Assembly (NCBI RefSeq): GCF_000719865.1
Contig: NZ_JOID01000010.1
Coordinates: 62,001-126,000 of the forward strand
Source of the DNA: Streptomyces albus subsp. albus
Lineage (GTDB): Bacteria; Actinomycetota; Actinomycetes; Streptomycetales; Streptomycetaceae
Length of the DNA stretch: 64,000 bases
Direction of reading: 5' to 3'
Positions within the stretch are counted from its first letter, which is position 1; each line of letters opens with the position of its first letter. Below, one piece after another: positions 49,219 to 58,200 of this stretch. The notes under the pieces are model-generated. The model did no database searches and was not told the origin of the DNA. It saw nothing but the letters and a program-made list of their open reading frames with translations. Made by a program: the position numbers and the translations under genes.

Positions 49219-50766
49219 TCACGAGGAGGCCAGCGGCGCGCGCGGGGAGCTCCGCAGGGGCGCGGCGAGGGAGACGAGTGCCGCCTCCAGGCCGTACAGG
49301 CAGGCGAGGACCCGTTCCGCGCCCGGGTGCGCGGGCAGCGGCTCCGCGGCGGCGGGCCCGGCGGCCGCCGGCGCCGTTCCGGGGGTGACGAGCGCGGCCA
49401 CGGCGGCTTCCACCCGCCCGCAGGCGTCCGTCAGGCGGGTGTCGTGGGAGGCGTCCGGGTCGGCGGCGAGTTCGGTGAGGTCGTGCAGGCGCTCGGCGCA
49501 CTCGTCGAGCAGGGCCACGATCCGGCGGGCCCGTTCCCGTCGCGCGGTGAACGGGTTGAGCGGGTGGAGGAGCGGGGCCACGGACACGCGCACCCGGGCG
49601 AGCAGCGGTCCGAGGGCGGCGGCGTGCGGCGCCGGGTCCGCGTCCGCGTCACCGGCGAGCCGGCGGGACGCCTCCGCCGTGCACTGCCGGACACACAGCA
49701 GGGAGCGCTGGATCCAGGCGTCCGTGGCGGCGTGGGTGGTGACGGGGAGGACGACGGCCACGGCCAGTGCGACGGCCACCGCGCCGGTCAGCGTCTCCGC
49801 GACCCGCAGGGCGAGCAGCGCCTCGTCCAGGACGCCGAGCAGCCCGTAGAGCAGACCGGCCATGACGGTCACGAAGAACATCATCCAGCTGTAGGACAGC
49901 GGTGCCGTGTAGAAGATGCCGAAGACGCAGACCGCCACGAGAACGGCGGTCGGCGCGGGCTCGCCCTGCAGCGGTACGGCGGTGAACAGCCCGGCGGCGA
50001 CTCCCGCGACGGTGCCCACCACACGCCGCCAGCCGCGGACCAGGGTCTCGCCGCGCGAGGCCGTGTTGACGAAGATCCACCAGACGGTGCCCACCGCCCA
50101 GTACCACCGTTCCTGCGACAGCGCCTGGCCCGCGCCGAGCGCCAGTGCGCACGCCGCCGTGGCCTGGAGCGCCTGCCGGGTCGTGGGCCGGTCCAGGCCG
50201 CGTCCGGCCGGCGGTGCGGGCTGCGCGGGCTGGGGCGTGCGCCGTTCGACCGGCCAGGCGGCGAACCGTACGGCTCCCGAGACCACGACGGCCAGCAGCA
50301 CGGCCGCGGACAGCTCCGGCAGCCGGCCCGGCACCGCGTCCAGGAACTGGACGGCGAAGAACATCATGAAGGCGAAGATCCCGAGCGCGTGCCCGCGCGG
50401 CCCCCAGCGGCGCGCGTAGACGCCGCCGAGGACGATCAGCAGGAACGCCGCGTCGCGGAGCACGGGCGTCTCCCGCAGGACGGTCGCCAGCGCGAGCACG
50501 GGCAGTCCCGCCGGCGGAAGCAGCGCGGTGGTGACGGCCTGCCGCCGCACCGAGGGGTCGGTCACCGTGAACAGCGTCAGCAGGGCGGCGAGGCCACCGG
50601 TGATCGCGGCCGGCAGCGGCAGTCCCGCGGCGAGGACCGCGGCGGTGGACAGGCCGACGCCGAGCACGGCACGCGCCGCGACCCGCAGCCGGTGCAGGCC
50701 CGGGTCGGGGGCGTGGAACAGGGCGCGGAGGGCCGGAAGGGCGGAGGTGGGTCCGGGTCGGGGCAC
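49219..50766 (-). CDS. FUSC-family membrane protein (aromatic acid exporter-like)
   Basis: 515 residues from a GTG at 50766 with AGGA 7 nt upstream. Two blocks of five to six membrane helices: block one from residue 25 (VLGVGLSTAAVLAAGLPLPA), block two from about 190 with the FUSC signature ALSQERWYWAVGTVWWIFVN, then RGWRRVVGTVAGVAAGLFTA. A soluble helical C-terminal domain (about 360-515) follows. The family includes fusaric-acid and aromatic-acid exporters. Divergent from an Lrp gene that may control it. Confidence 0.88.
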   Translation of the reverse strand: MPRPGPTSALPALRALFHAPDPGLHRLRVAARAVLGVGLSTAAVLAAGLPLPAAITGGLAALLTLFTVTDPSVRRQAVTTALLPPAGLPVLALATVLRETPVLRDAAFLLIVLGGVYARRWGPRGHALGIFAFMMFFAVQFLDAVPGRLPELSAAVLLAVVVSGAVRFAAWPVERRTPQPAQPAPPAGRGLDRPTTRQALQATAACALALGAGQALSQERWYWAVGTVWWIFVNTASRGETLVRGWRRVVGTVAGVAAGLFTAVPLQGEPAPTAVLVAVCVFGIFYTAPLSYSWMMFFVTVMAGLLYGLLGVLDEALLALRVAETLTGAVAVALAVAVVLPVTTHAATDAWIQRSLLCVRQCTAEASRRLAGDADADPAPHAAALGPLLARVRVSVAPLLHPLNPFTARRERARRIVALLDECAERLHDLTELAADPDASHDTRLTDACGRVEAAVAALVTPGTAPAAAGPAAAEPLPAHPGAERVLACLYGLEAALVSLAAPLRSSPRAPLASS

Positions 50767-50935
50767 GGCGGGGTCCTGCCTCCTCTGGTCGTCGTCGGCT
50801 GCGCCGGGGGCACGGGTGCCGCGGTGCGCGCACGGGCACGGAAAAGGCGCTGCGGGACCCGGAAGCGGCTTCTTTGCCGTCCGGCGCAGTCCATCGCAAC
50901 GCCAGTTATGGGGATATGAAAGCACTCAGCCGACA

Positions 50936-50946
50936 GTTGGCTCAAC
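50936..50946. promoter_or_regulatory. Short dyad between FUSC and Lrp genes
   Basis: GTTG-GCT-CAAC, in an AT-richer part of the 252-bp divergent region. Possible Lrp site; weak evidence. Confidence 0.25.
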
Positions 50947-51018
50947 CGAGCTGCCGAGCGCTATGCCATTGGTACAGTCCGTGGACGACCGTTCCGACCG
51001 GAAGGGGGCCGTTGGCCC

Positions 51019-51519
51019 ATGCCGTCACCGAAGACCCCCGGTCCCGACGCGCTGGACGCGCGCATCCTCGGACTGCTGCTGGAGCAGCCCCGGACGAGTG
51101 TGCGCGAGTACGCCCGGATCCTCGGGGTGGCCCGCGGGACGCTCCAGGCCAGGCTGGAGCGGATGGAGCGGGACGGGGTGATCCGCGACGAGGGGCCCCG
51201 GCTGTCGTTCGCCGCGCTCGGCCACCCCGTGCTGGCCTTCGTGCACATCGAGGTCACGCAGGGGCACCTGGTGGACGTCGGCGACGCCCTGGCCGAGATT
51301 CCGGAGATCATCGAGGCGTTCTCCGTCACCGGCGGCGGGGACCTGCTGACCCGGGTGGTCGCCCGCGACAACGGCCATCTGGAGGACGTCATCCAGCGGC
51401 TGATCCGGCTCCCGGGCGTGGTGCGGACCCGCACGGACGTCGCGCTGCGCGAGCGGGTGCCGTACCGGGCGCGCCCGCTGGTGGAGTCGCTGCGCCCGTC
51501 CGCGGACGGCACCGGCTGA
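51019..51519 (+). CDS. Lrp/AsnC-family transcriptional regulator
   Basis: 166 residues, ATG. Helix-turn-helix LDARILGLLLEQPRTSVREY with ARILGVARGTLQARLERMER (residues 12-51), followed by the RAM ligand-binding sheet (AFVHIEVTQGHLVDVGDALA, FSVTGGGDLLTRVVARDNGH, VVRTRTDVALRERV). An amino acid is the usual effector. Divergent from the FUSC gene. Confidence 0.9.
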   Translation: MPSPKTPGPDALDARILGLLLEQPRTSVREYARILGVARGTLQARLERMERDGVIRDEGPRLSFAALGHPVLAFVHIEVTQGHLVDVGDALAEIPEIIEAFSVTGGGDLLTRVVARDNGHLEDVIQRLIRLPGVVRTRTDVALRERVPYRARPLVESLRPSADGTG

Positions 51520-51697
51520 GCCCGGTCCCCCGCCCCGCGGCCCGGCCGCGGCCGGGCGTACGGCCACGGCGGCGGCGCACCGGGGTGCCCGGCCGCCTCC
51601 GCCCTCGACCGCCGCGACGGGCCGGCCCGCTCGTCGCACCACCACCCGGCACGCGTACGCCGGCACCGGAATCGTCGGGGCGTCGGGCTCTTACGGG

Positions 51698-51919
51698 TTA
51701 CGAACCGCCGGAGTCGCGCAGTTCGGCGGCCACTGCCCCCGGTTCCTGCTCGACGAGGGGCTCGCCGGAGGAGGGGAGCAGGCGCGGGATGCCGTCGACG
51801 ATCGGATAGCGGCGGCGCAGGCGCGGATTGCAGAGCGCGCCCCCGTCCTCGTCGAGGATCAGCGGCCCCTTGTCGAGCGGGCAGGCGAGGATCTTCAGCA
51901 GCGGGTTGTCGGGCTTCAT
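51698..51919 (-). CDS. Trm112-like small protein
   Basis: 73 residues; its ATG overlaps the stop of the transporter gene (ATGA). Pattern LLKILACPLDKGPLILDEDG, LCNPRLRRRYPIVDGIPRLL is that of Trm112/UPF0434, with two of the family's zinc-site Cys (C13, C30). Trm112 proteins stabilise class I methyltransferases, and here the gene ends an operon that contains two of them. Confidence 0.85.
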   Translation of the reverse strand: MKPDNPLLKILACPLDKGPLILDEDGGALCNPRLRRRYPIVDGIPRLLPSSGEPLVEQEPGAVAAELRDSGGS

Positions 51920-52821
51920 GGCCGGGCTCCTCCGGAGGTGGTGGCGTCCGCGTCGTGTCGCGGCAGGGTGAGCAGGACCGTCAGGGCCAGCACGGTGCCG
52001 CCGAGACGCAGCAGCAGCCGCAACGGGTCGTCGGGCAGCGGCTCGTCGAAGGCGATCGTGCCGCTCACGATGGTGAACACGCAGGTCACCGTCGAGCACA
52101 CCGGGACGATCAGTGACGCCCGGCAGCGCTGCAGGGCGGTCTGCGACAGCACCAGTCCGCTGAACCCCGTGAACAGCAGAAGGTACGGGTAGGGGGAGGC
52201 GAGCAGGGCGGGGACGGAGCCGAGGAGGTCCGAGGTGTCCAGGCGCCCGGAGACGCCCTTGATGGCGAGCGAGCTGACCCCGTAGAGCAGACCGACGGCC
52301 ACCGCGTAGGCCACTCCCGTGGTCGGCTGCCGGTGGCGCCGGCGGGAGCGTCGTTCCGCGGCCCCGTACAGCAGCATCCCGGCCGCGAGTGTCGGCACGC
52401 ACAGTGCCAGCAGGATGCCCGCGGGCGCGCTGCGGCTGATCTCCTCGCTGGTCCCGTACAGGGAGGCCACCACCATCACCAGCGCCAGACCGATGACTGT
52501 CACCGCACGCCGCTCACGGCCTGAGGGGCGCTCACCGAGCACCACCGACGAGAGCACCAGCAGGAGGACCAGTCCGGACAGGAACAGGCCCTGGGCGGCG
52601 GCGATCGGCAGGGTGCGGTAGACGGCCAACTGGGCGGCGAAACCCAGGGCCAGCGCCATGGCCCCGCAGATCCACAGGGGCCTGCCGGCCAGCAGGAGCA
52701 GGGCCCGGCCCGGCTGTGCGGCGCTCAGCGGCGGCATGCCGGCCAGCGCCCGCTTCTCCAGGACGAAGCCGGTGCTGTACAGGACGTTCGCCACCAGCGC
52801 GGCGGCCACACCCCACACCAC
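51916..52821 (-). CDS. DMT-superfamily (EamA-like) transporter
   Basis: 301 residues, GTG start 3 bp after the methyltransferase stop. Ten membrane helices in two repeated halves; it begins VVWGVAAALVANVLYSTGFV and repeats near 160-280 (VAYAVAVGLLYGVSSLAIKG, SLIVPVCSTVTCVFTIVSGT). DMT proteins export metabolites or flip lipid-linked sugars, and in a glycan cluster the latter is attractive (inference). Confidence 0.88.
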   Translation of the reverse strand: MVWGVAAALVANVLYSTGFVLEKRALAGMPPLSAAQPGRALLLLAGRPLWICGAMALALGFAAQLAVYRTLPIAAAQGLFLSGLVLLLVLSSVVLGERPSGRERRAVTVIGLALVMVVASLYGTSEEISRSAPAGILLALCVPTLAAGMLLYGAAERRSRRRHRQPTTGVAYAVAVGLLYGVSSLAIKGVSGRLDTSDLLGSVPALLASPYPYLLLFTGFSGLVLSQTALQRCRASLIVPVCSTVTCVFTIVSGTIAFDEPLPDDPLRLLLRLGGTVLALTVLLTLPRHDADATTSGGARP

Positions 52822-52824
52822 GGG

Positions 52825-53616
52825 CTACACCTTTCTCGCATGCACGAGGAGGATGGAGGCGAGGGACGGCAGCCCGCAGGCCAGGCGGTCCAGCGGGCGG
52901 AGCAGGCGCGGCACGCCGTGGAACGGTGCACCGGCGACCTTCACCACCTCGAACCCCGACGCCGCCACGAACTCGCGCAGCGCGCGCGCCGTGTACAGCC
53001 GCAGATGGCCCACCACCTCGCTGCCCGGCCTGCCGTGGATGCGGCGCAGGCTCACCTCCGAGAACACCGGCTGGACTCCGGCGAGCAGCAGCCCGCGGTT
53101 GTACCAGGCGGCGAGGTTCGGGGTGGAGAGCATCAGATGGCCCCCGGGGCGCAGCACCCGGCGCAGTTCGTCGAGGGCGCTGTCGGGGTCGACGAGATGC
53201 TCGACGACCTCGCTGAACAGCACGGCGTCGGCGCTTCCGGAGGCGAAGGGCAGCCCGCTGCCGGTCAGCTCGCCGCGGACGACGTGGCTCAAGCGCGGCG
53301 CCGCCCGGCGCAGCGCGTCCTGCGACCAGTCGACCCCCACGATGCGGTGCCCGTCCAGTACGCGGGCGGCGATCGCGCCCGCCGAGCCGTCCCCGCAGCC
53401 CACGTCGAGCACGGTCGCGGCCGGGCGGCCGGGCCCCGCGGGCCCGAGCGCACCGGCCAGCATCCGGGCCTGGCGCAGTGTCCGGGCTTCCCCGGAGGCG
53501 ACGGGAACGGCGGGGTTCTCGTAGAAGTCCCGCAGCCCCGGGGCGGGCGTCGGCGGTGAGGACACCGGCGTTCCGGGCGAGGTCGTGGCGGCGGAGCCGG
53601 TGGGTGAGGGAGTCAT
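52825..53616 (-). CDS. Class I SAM-dependent methyltransferase
   Basis: 263 residues; ATG overlaps the acyltransferase stop (ATGA). SAM motif I VLDVGCGDGSAGAIAARVL (about 68-86), acidic loop IVGVDWSQDA, motif III DAVLFSEVVEHLVDPDSALD, then LRRVLRPGGHLMLSTPN. The fold is of the Methyltransf_11/UbiE type. Substrate probably a sugar or lipid intermediate of the surrounding glycan cluster. Confidence 0.9.
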   Translation of the reverse strand: MTPSPTGSAATTSPGTPVSSPPTPAPGLRDFYENPAVPVASGEARTLRQARMLAGALGPAGPGRPAATVLDVGCGDGSAGAIAARVLDGHRIVGVDWSQDALRRAAPRLSHVVRGELTGSGLPFASGSADAVLFSEVVEHLVDPDSALDELRRVLRPGGHLMLSTPNLAAWYNRGLLLAGVQPVFSEVSLRRIHGRPGSEVVGHLRLYTARALREFVAASGFEVVKVAGAPFHGVPRLLRPLDRLACGLPSLASILLVHARKV

Positions 53617-55217
53617 GACGGCCTCTTGTGGTTCTCCCGGGCGGAGCAGGCTCCGCCCGGTGTCGGATCCGGACGCGGTGCGCCGCGGCCGTACGGCTCG
53701 CCGCGCGCCCCGGCGTCCGGAGCGGTGGCACTCGAAGCGGTGGCACCCGGTTCCGGAGCGTCGGCTTCCGGCCCGGACTCCTCAGCGTCCGAACGGGACT
53801 GGGCGGCCTCTGACACCACCGAGAGAGACCGCACGAACAAGTCGGCCAGGTGCGCGCCCGCCGCGTCGTCGAGCAGCGCCCGCGACCAGCGCAGCGTCAC
53901 GTGCAGCCGCCCGCCGGTGGAAGCCGCCGCAACACTCAGGCCGCGCGGCATGCGCGCCGGTGCGGAGAACCACACGGCTGTCGCCCGGCCCGCGTCGCCG
54001 AAGTCCAGGGCGTACGGCACGCGGCCGATGTTGGTGACCAGCACCGTCGACGTCCAGGGCGCCGCCGCGCGCCGCGCGCCGCGGGTGAGCACGCCCCGGA
54101 TCCCGACCGGCAGCACCCGTGCGGTCAACAGGCTCGCCCCGGGCCCCAGTGGCGCACCGTGGGAGGACGTGAGCGCGCGGGTGCGCCCGGCGGTGGCACG
54201 CAGCAACCGGACCACGGCGGCGGGGTCCGGCCGCTCCCCGAGCAGCAGGTCCGTGTCGCGCGGGTCCTCGGGGGTCATGGCCACTTCGACGAGCCGGGTT
54301 CCATTCCCCATCGGCATCTCCCTGCCGCGCGGGCGGTCGTCGACGGGCATGCTGATCCGCACCGGACCGGCAGGCCGCCCCCGCGCGACGTTCCAGCGGC
54401 CCACCATCAGGGACGCGGCGACCAGCAGGTGGTCGTTGACGGTCCAGGGAGGGAGACCTCCGGCCGGCGCCGCACGCCGCGGAACGGGCAATTCCGCTTG
54501 CAGCATGCCGTTGCCGACGGCGCCGGCGCGCACCGGCTCCGGGCGGGAGTCCGGCGCTACCCGTACGGGCCGCGCGCATGCCGAGCGGCCCGTACCGCCG
54601 GCCGCGCCCGGTGCCGGACCGGAGCGGCCCGGCCGGAGCCGACCGGGGACCGGAGGAGCGGCCACGCCGCCGTACTGTTCGGCGATCGTGGCGAGCACCC
54701 TCAGCCCCGAGGGGCCGTCGAGAGCCGTGTGATGCAACGTCAGCAGCAACACGGTCCGGGTCCGCGCGGACCCGCCGCCCGCCGACGGCTCACCGGCGGC
54801 CGATTCCCCGTCCATCTCGACGACTTCCAGGCGCATGGGCGGCGACAGGGTGAGCGGCGGGCATTCCTTCAGGGCCCGGGCCCGGGCCTGCGCCAACGCG
54901 TCGGGTCCCCGTCCCGCGAAGCTCACTTGGTCGCGGTCCGGTTCGCCGGTCAGCTCCCACGCGAAGGTCCGCCGGTGCCGGCGCCCGGGCACTTCCCGCA
55001 TCAGCACCCTCGGGTGCGTCAGCAGCGCCTGCCGGAACGCGGTCCGCAGCCGTTCCGGGTCCAGCCGCCCGGGCAGGTGGATCTCGATGTGCACGGTCTC
55101 CGGTTCGTCGTCGCTGAGGCAGTGCCGCGAGACCTCATCGGCGGTCGGAAAGGGGATCCGGACCCCGCCGGGAGGGGTCGTGGCCCCCCTCCCGGCGGTG
55201 GTCCATGGCGAGATCAC
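53613..55217 (-). CDS. Condensation-domain-type acyltransferase
   Basis: 534 residues; GTG at 55217 chosen because it overlaps the upstream stop as GTGA. The active site HHTALDG (residues 162-168, HHxxxDG) follows LLLTL, and a second half contains VNDHLLVAASLMVGRWN and ISMPVDDRPRGREMPMGNGT. This is the chloramphenicol-acetyltransferase/condensation fold, as in PapA- and WS/DGAT-type enzymes, which acylate alcohols or amines. The last 60 residues are a disordered tail. In context it could acylate a glycan or glycolipid. Confidence 0.82.
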   Translation of the reverse strand: MISPWTTAGRGATTPPGGVRIPFPTADEVSRHCLSDDEPETVHIEIHLPGRLDPERLRTAFRQALLTHPRVLMREVPGRRHRRTFAWELTGEPDRDQVSFAGRGPDALAQARARALKECPPLTLSPPMRLEVVEMDGESAAGEPSAGGGSARTRTVLLLTLHHTALDGPSGLRVLATIAEQYGGVAAPPVPGRLRPGRSGPAPGAAGGTGRSACARPVRVAPDSRPEPVRAGAVGNGMLQAELPVPRRAAPAGGLPPWTVNDHLLVAASLMVGRWNVARGRPAGPVRISMPVDDRPRGREMPMGNGTRLVEVAMTPEDPRDTDLLLGERPDPAAVVRLLRATAGRTRALTSSHGAPLGPGASLLTARVLPVGIRGVLTRGARRAAAPWTSTVLVTNIGRVPYALDFGDAGRATAVWFSAPARMPRGLSVAAASTGGRLHVTLRWSRALLDDAAGAHLADLFVRSLSVVSEAAQSRSDAEESGPEADAPEPGATASSATAPDAGARGEPYGRGAPRPDPTPGGACSARENHKRPS

Positions 55218-58200
55218 GCGGGGCCACCGCCTCCCGGCTGCCAACGGGGCGGCTCCGGCCGGTCCCCGCCACCGGGGCCTCCCAGCCGGGCCGTGACCAC
55301 CGGTCCGGCTTCCGGCGCGTCGCGGCCGTCGTCCTCCCTTTCACTTCCGGCAGCCGCGGACGCCGGGCTGCCCGCCGTCACCAGGGCGGCGGACAGCGCC
55401 ACCAGCGCCAGCACCTGCGCGAGGCCGCTGAACGCGCCCTGCCCGGAGGCGATCGGCTCTCCGGCGCCGAGGGCCGCGACCAGGCCGGCTCCGGCCATCG
55501 CCGCCGCCGCGGTCGGCACCAGAACGGCCGGCCGGAACCGCGCCGCCACGGCGAGCACGGGCACCACCAGGGCCAGCGGACCCGCCGCCACCGCGACGAC
55601 CGCGGTCAGCGCCAGCGTCCCGAGCACCATCCCGGGAGCCGCCGGCTCGGGCAGCCGCTCGTCGGTCCCGCCGGCGTTGCGCCTGCGGCCCACGAAGGCC
55701 AGGGCGACGAGCGCGAGGAGCGCGATCGCACCGCCGGCCAGGGCCGCCCGGTACGTGCCCGTGGGCTCGTACTCCAGGTTCACCGTGCCGGACGCCCCGG
55801 CCGGGACCACCCAGGCCTGCTGCCAGCCGTCGAGACGCACCGACTCCAGCTCCGTGCCGTCCAGGGTGGCCTTCCAGCCGTCGTTGGCGTTCTCGTAGGT
55901 CTGCAGGTACGCGGCCTCGCCGGAACCGGCCGACACGGAGACGGTCCGGCTGTCGTCAGTCCAGTCGGTGACGGTGGCCTCGCGGCCCGCCGCTCCCGTC
56001 ATCTTCTGCGGAGTGCCCCGGGTCAGCGTGACGTCGGTGATCGCCAGCGGACCGGCGTCACCCGCCTCCACCGCGTGTTCGCCGGGCGGAAGCTCCAGGG
56101 TGCCGTCCTTCTCCTCCCCCGCGCAGAGTTCGACGGTGACGGGACGCCGCTCGGTGAGGTCCCGGACGGCTCCGGAGGCCTTCGTCTTGTGCAGGACACC
56201 GCCCACCGCGAGGTCCGGGCCCTCACCGCACGCCAGCGAGAAGCGCGCGGACGGCTTCGGACGCGGCACCCGCAGATCGGCCAGTGCGGGAACGTGCACC
56301 TCGCTCAGCCCGACCGGCAGCTGCAACTGCGCGTCCGCCACCGGATTGTGGACGGTGAGCGGGGCGACCCGGTTGATGGCGATGTCGAGCCGGTCCGTCT
56401 CGATCTCCGGGAAGCGGACCCGCCCGTTCTCGTCCACGTCGGCCGTCGCGGCGCCGTCCGGGGAGCTGATCATCACCTGCTCCGGCCGGGTGGACACCCC
56501 GCCCGCCGGTGCGAGGATGATCTCGTCGATCTTCTCCTTCCCGGGCCAGCTCAGGTGGACGACCGGCCGGTCACCCGCGATCCAGGCGGTCGTCAGATCA
56601 CCGTCGACCAGGTTGCGGGCACCGAGTGACATGCCGTTGCGGCTGGTGGAGTCCACGGAGGCCGTCACCCGCTTCTTCGGTCCCGGAGCCGAGCGGTCGA
56701 GCAGTTCGTCCAACGGGCCCCCGGGTACGGCGACGGCTCGCGCAGACACCGCGTACTCGCCCGTTTCCTTGGTGCTGAACTGCCGGTGCAGTCCCACCTC
56801 GGCCGACGCCGGCGACAAGCCGCCCGCGTCCGTGCCGCGGTGCAGGGAGTACACGCTCGCCGCCGCGTCCGTGCGTTCCGCGTCGGCGGGCAGCACCAGC
56901 ATGCGCGTCACCTGCACATCCGGGATCGACACCTCGGAGAAGCCGGCCCCGGACAGGCCCGGCCGCGCCTGTTGCGCGGCGACGATGCTGATCTTCATCC
57001 ACGAGGCCTCGCCGGCGGGCGCCTTGACGGTCTGCGGTGCGCCGTTCGTCTGCAGCGGGCTCTCGGCCGCACCGCGGTCGGTCTCGATCCGCACCCGCGT
57101 GGGCGCCGCGCGCATGCCGTCGCCCGGCAGGGGCGTCAGCTGGATGGAGGCGGGGATGTCGGTCGGCCGGGAGAAGTCCACCTTGAGCCACTGTCCGGCC
57201 GGCTCACCCGGGCTGCCCTCGGCCCACGCGGTGTCCGGGTTGCCGTCGAAGGCGTTCACCGGGTCGTACTGCGGCAGGTGGAACAGCCAGTTGCCACTGC
57301 TGGACGCCGTCACGGACTCGGCGCCGCGCAGCTCCGCGGTCGTCTGGTGCCCGGTGCCCTCCGACGGCAGGATCTGCTTGGGCTTCTCGCCCGGGTTCTG
57401 CAGGCTGCCGGAGTGATTGCGCTCGTCCGCGGTGTACGTGTACGAGGTGTTGTTGTTGACCAGGCCGAACCGGGTGTCGGCCCGGCGCAGCCCGTCCGCT
57501 ACCGCCTTCACCGGTGCGGTGACGTCCTGGGGAAGACCGTCCCCGGCCAGAACGGCCGGCCGGTCGGTCATCGAGGGATCGGCGGACAGCTGGAGCAGCG
57601 CCTCGGGTCCGCCGCTGACCACGGCCGTGTCGGCCACGGCCGACACACCGACCCTGCCGGGCCGCTGGTCGCGGTCCTGCGGCTGATAGATCTCCACGGC
57701 CCGGAGCCGCGGATAGAGCCCCTGCACCTGGAGCGGGGTGTCGGCGGCGATGCGCCCGCCGGTCACCAGCGGGCCGAACGCGGCGACCTTGCGGTAGCCG
57801 GACGACTCCAGGGTCCGCTTCACCGTCTGCGGCGGGACGTAACCGATCTGGTCGGGGTCGAGGTCGTTGCGGACGACCACCTCGTGCATGCCGGCCCGTG
57901 CCAGGTACGCCTGAAGGCCCGGAACCTCGGTGCCGGACAGCAGCGCCTGCTCGACGGCGTCCGTCATGCGACGCGCGCCGGGCGTACCGAAGGGGACGAA
58001 GTCCCGCTGCGCCCACGGGGTTTCGGCCAGTACGTCGAACGGCTGGTCGATGGGGGATCCCCAGGTGTAGATGCCGTGCGCCGTCGCCGGTACGACCAGC
58101 GCCCGGCTCCTCGAGGCGTTCTCCTCGAGCCAGCCGGCGGCCTTCTCCCAGTGGGTGGGCAGCTTGGTGAACGCCCCGGGCTGCAAGATCGAGCCATTGA

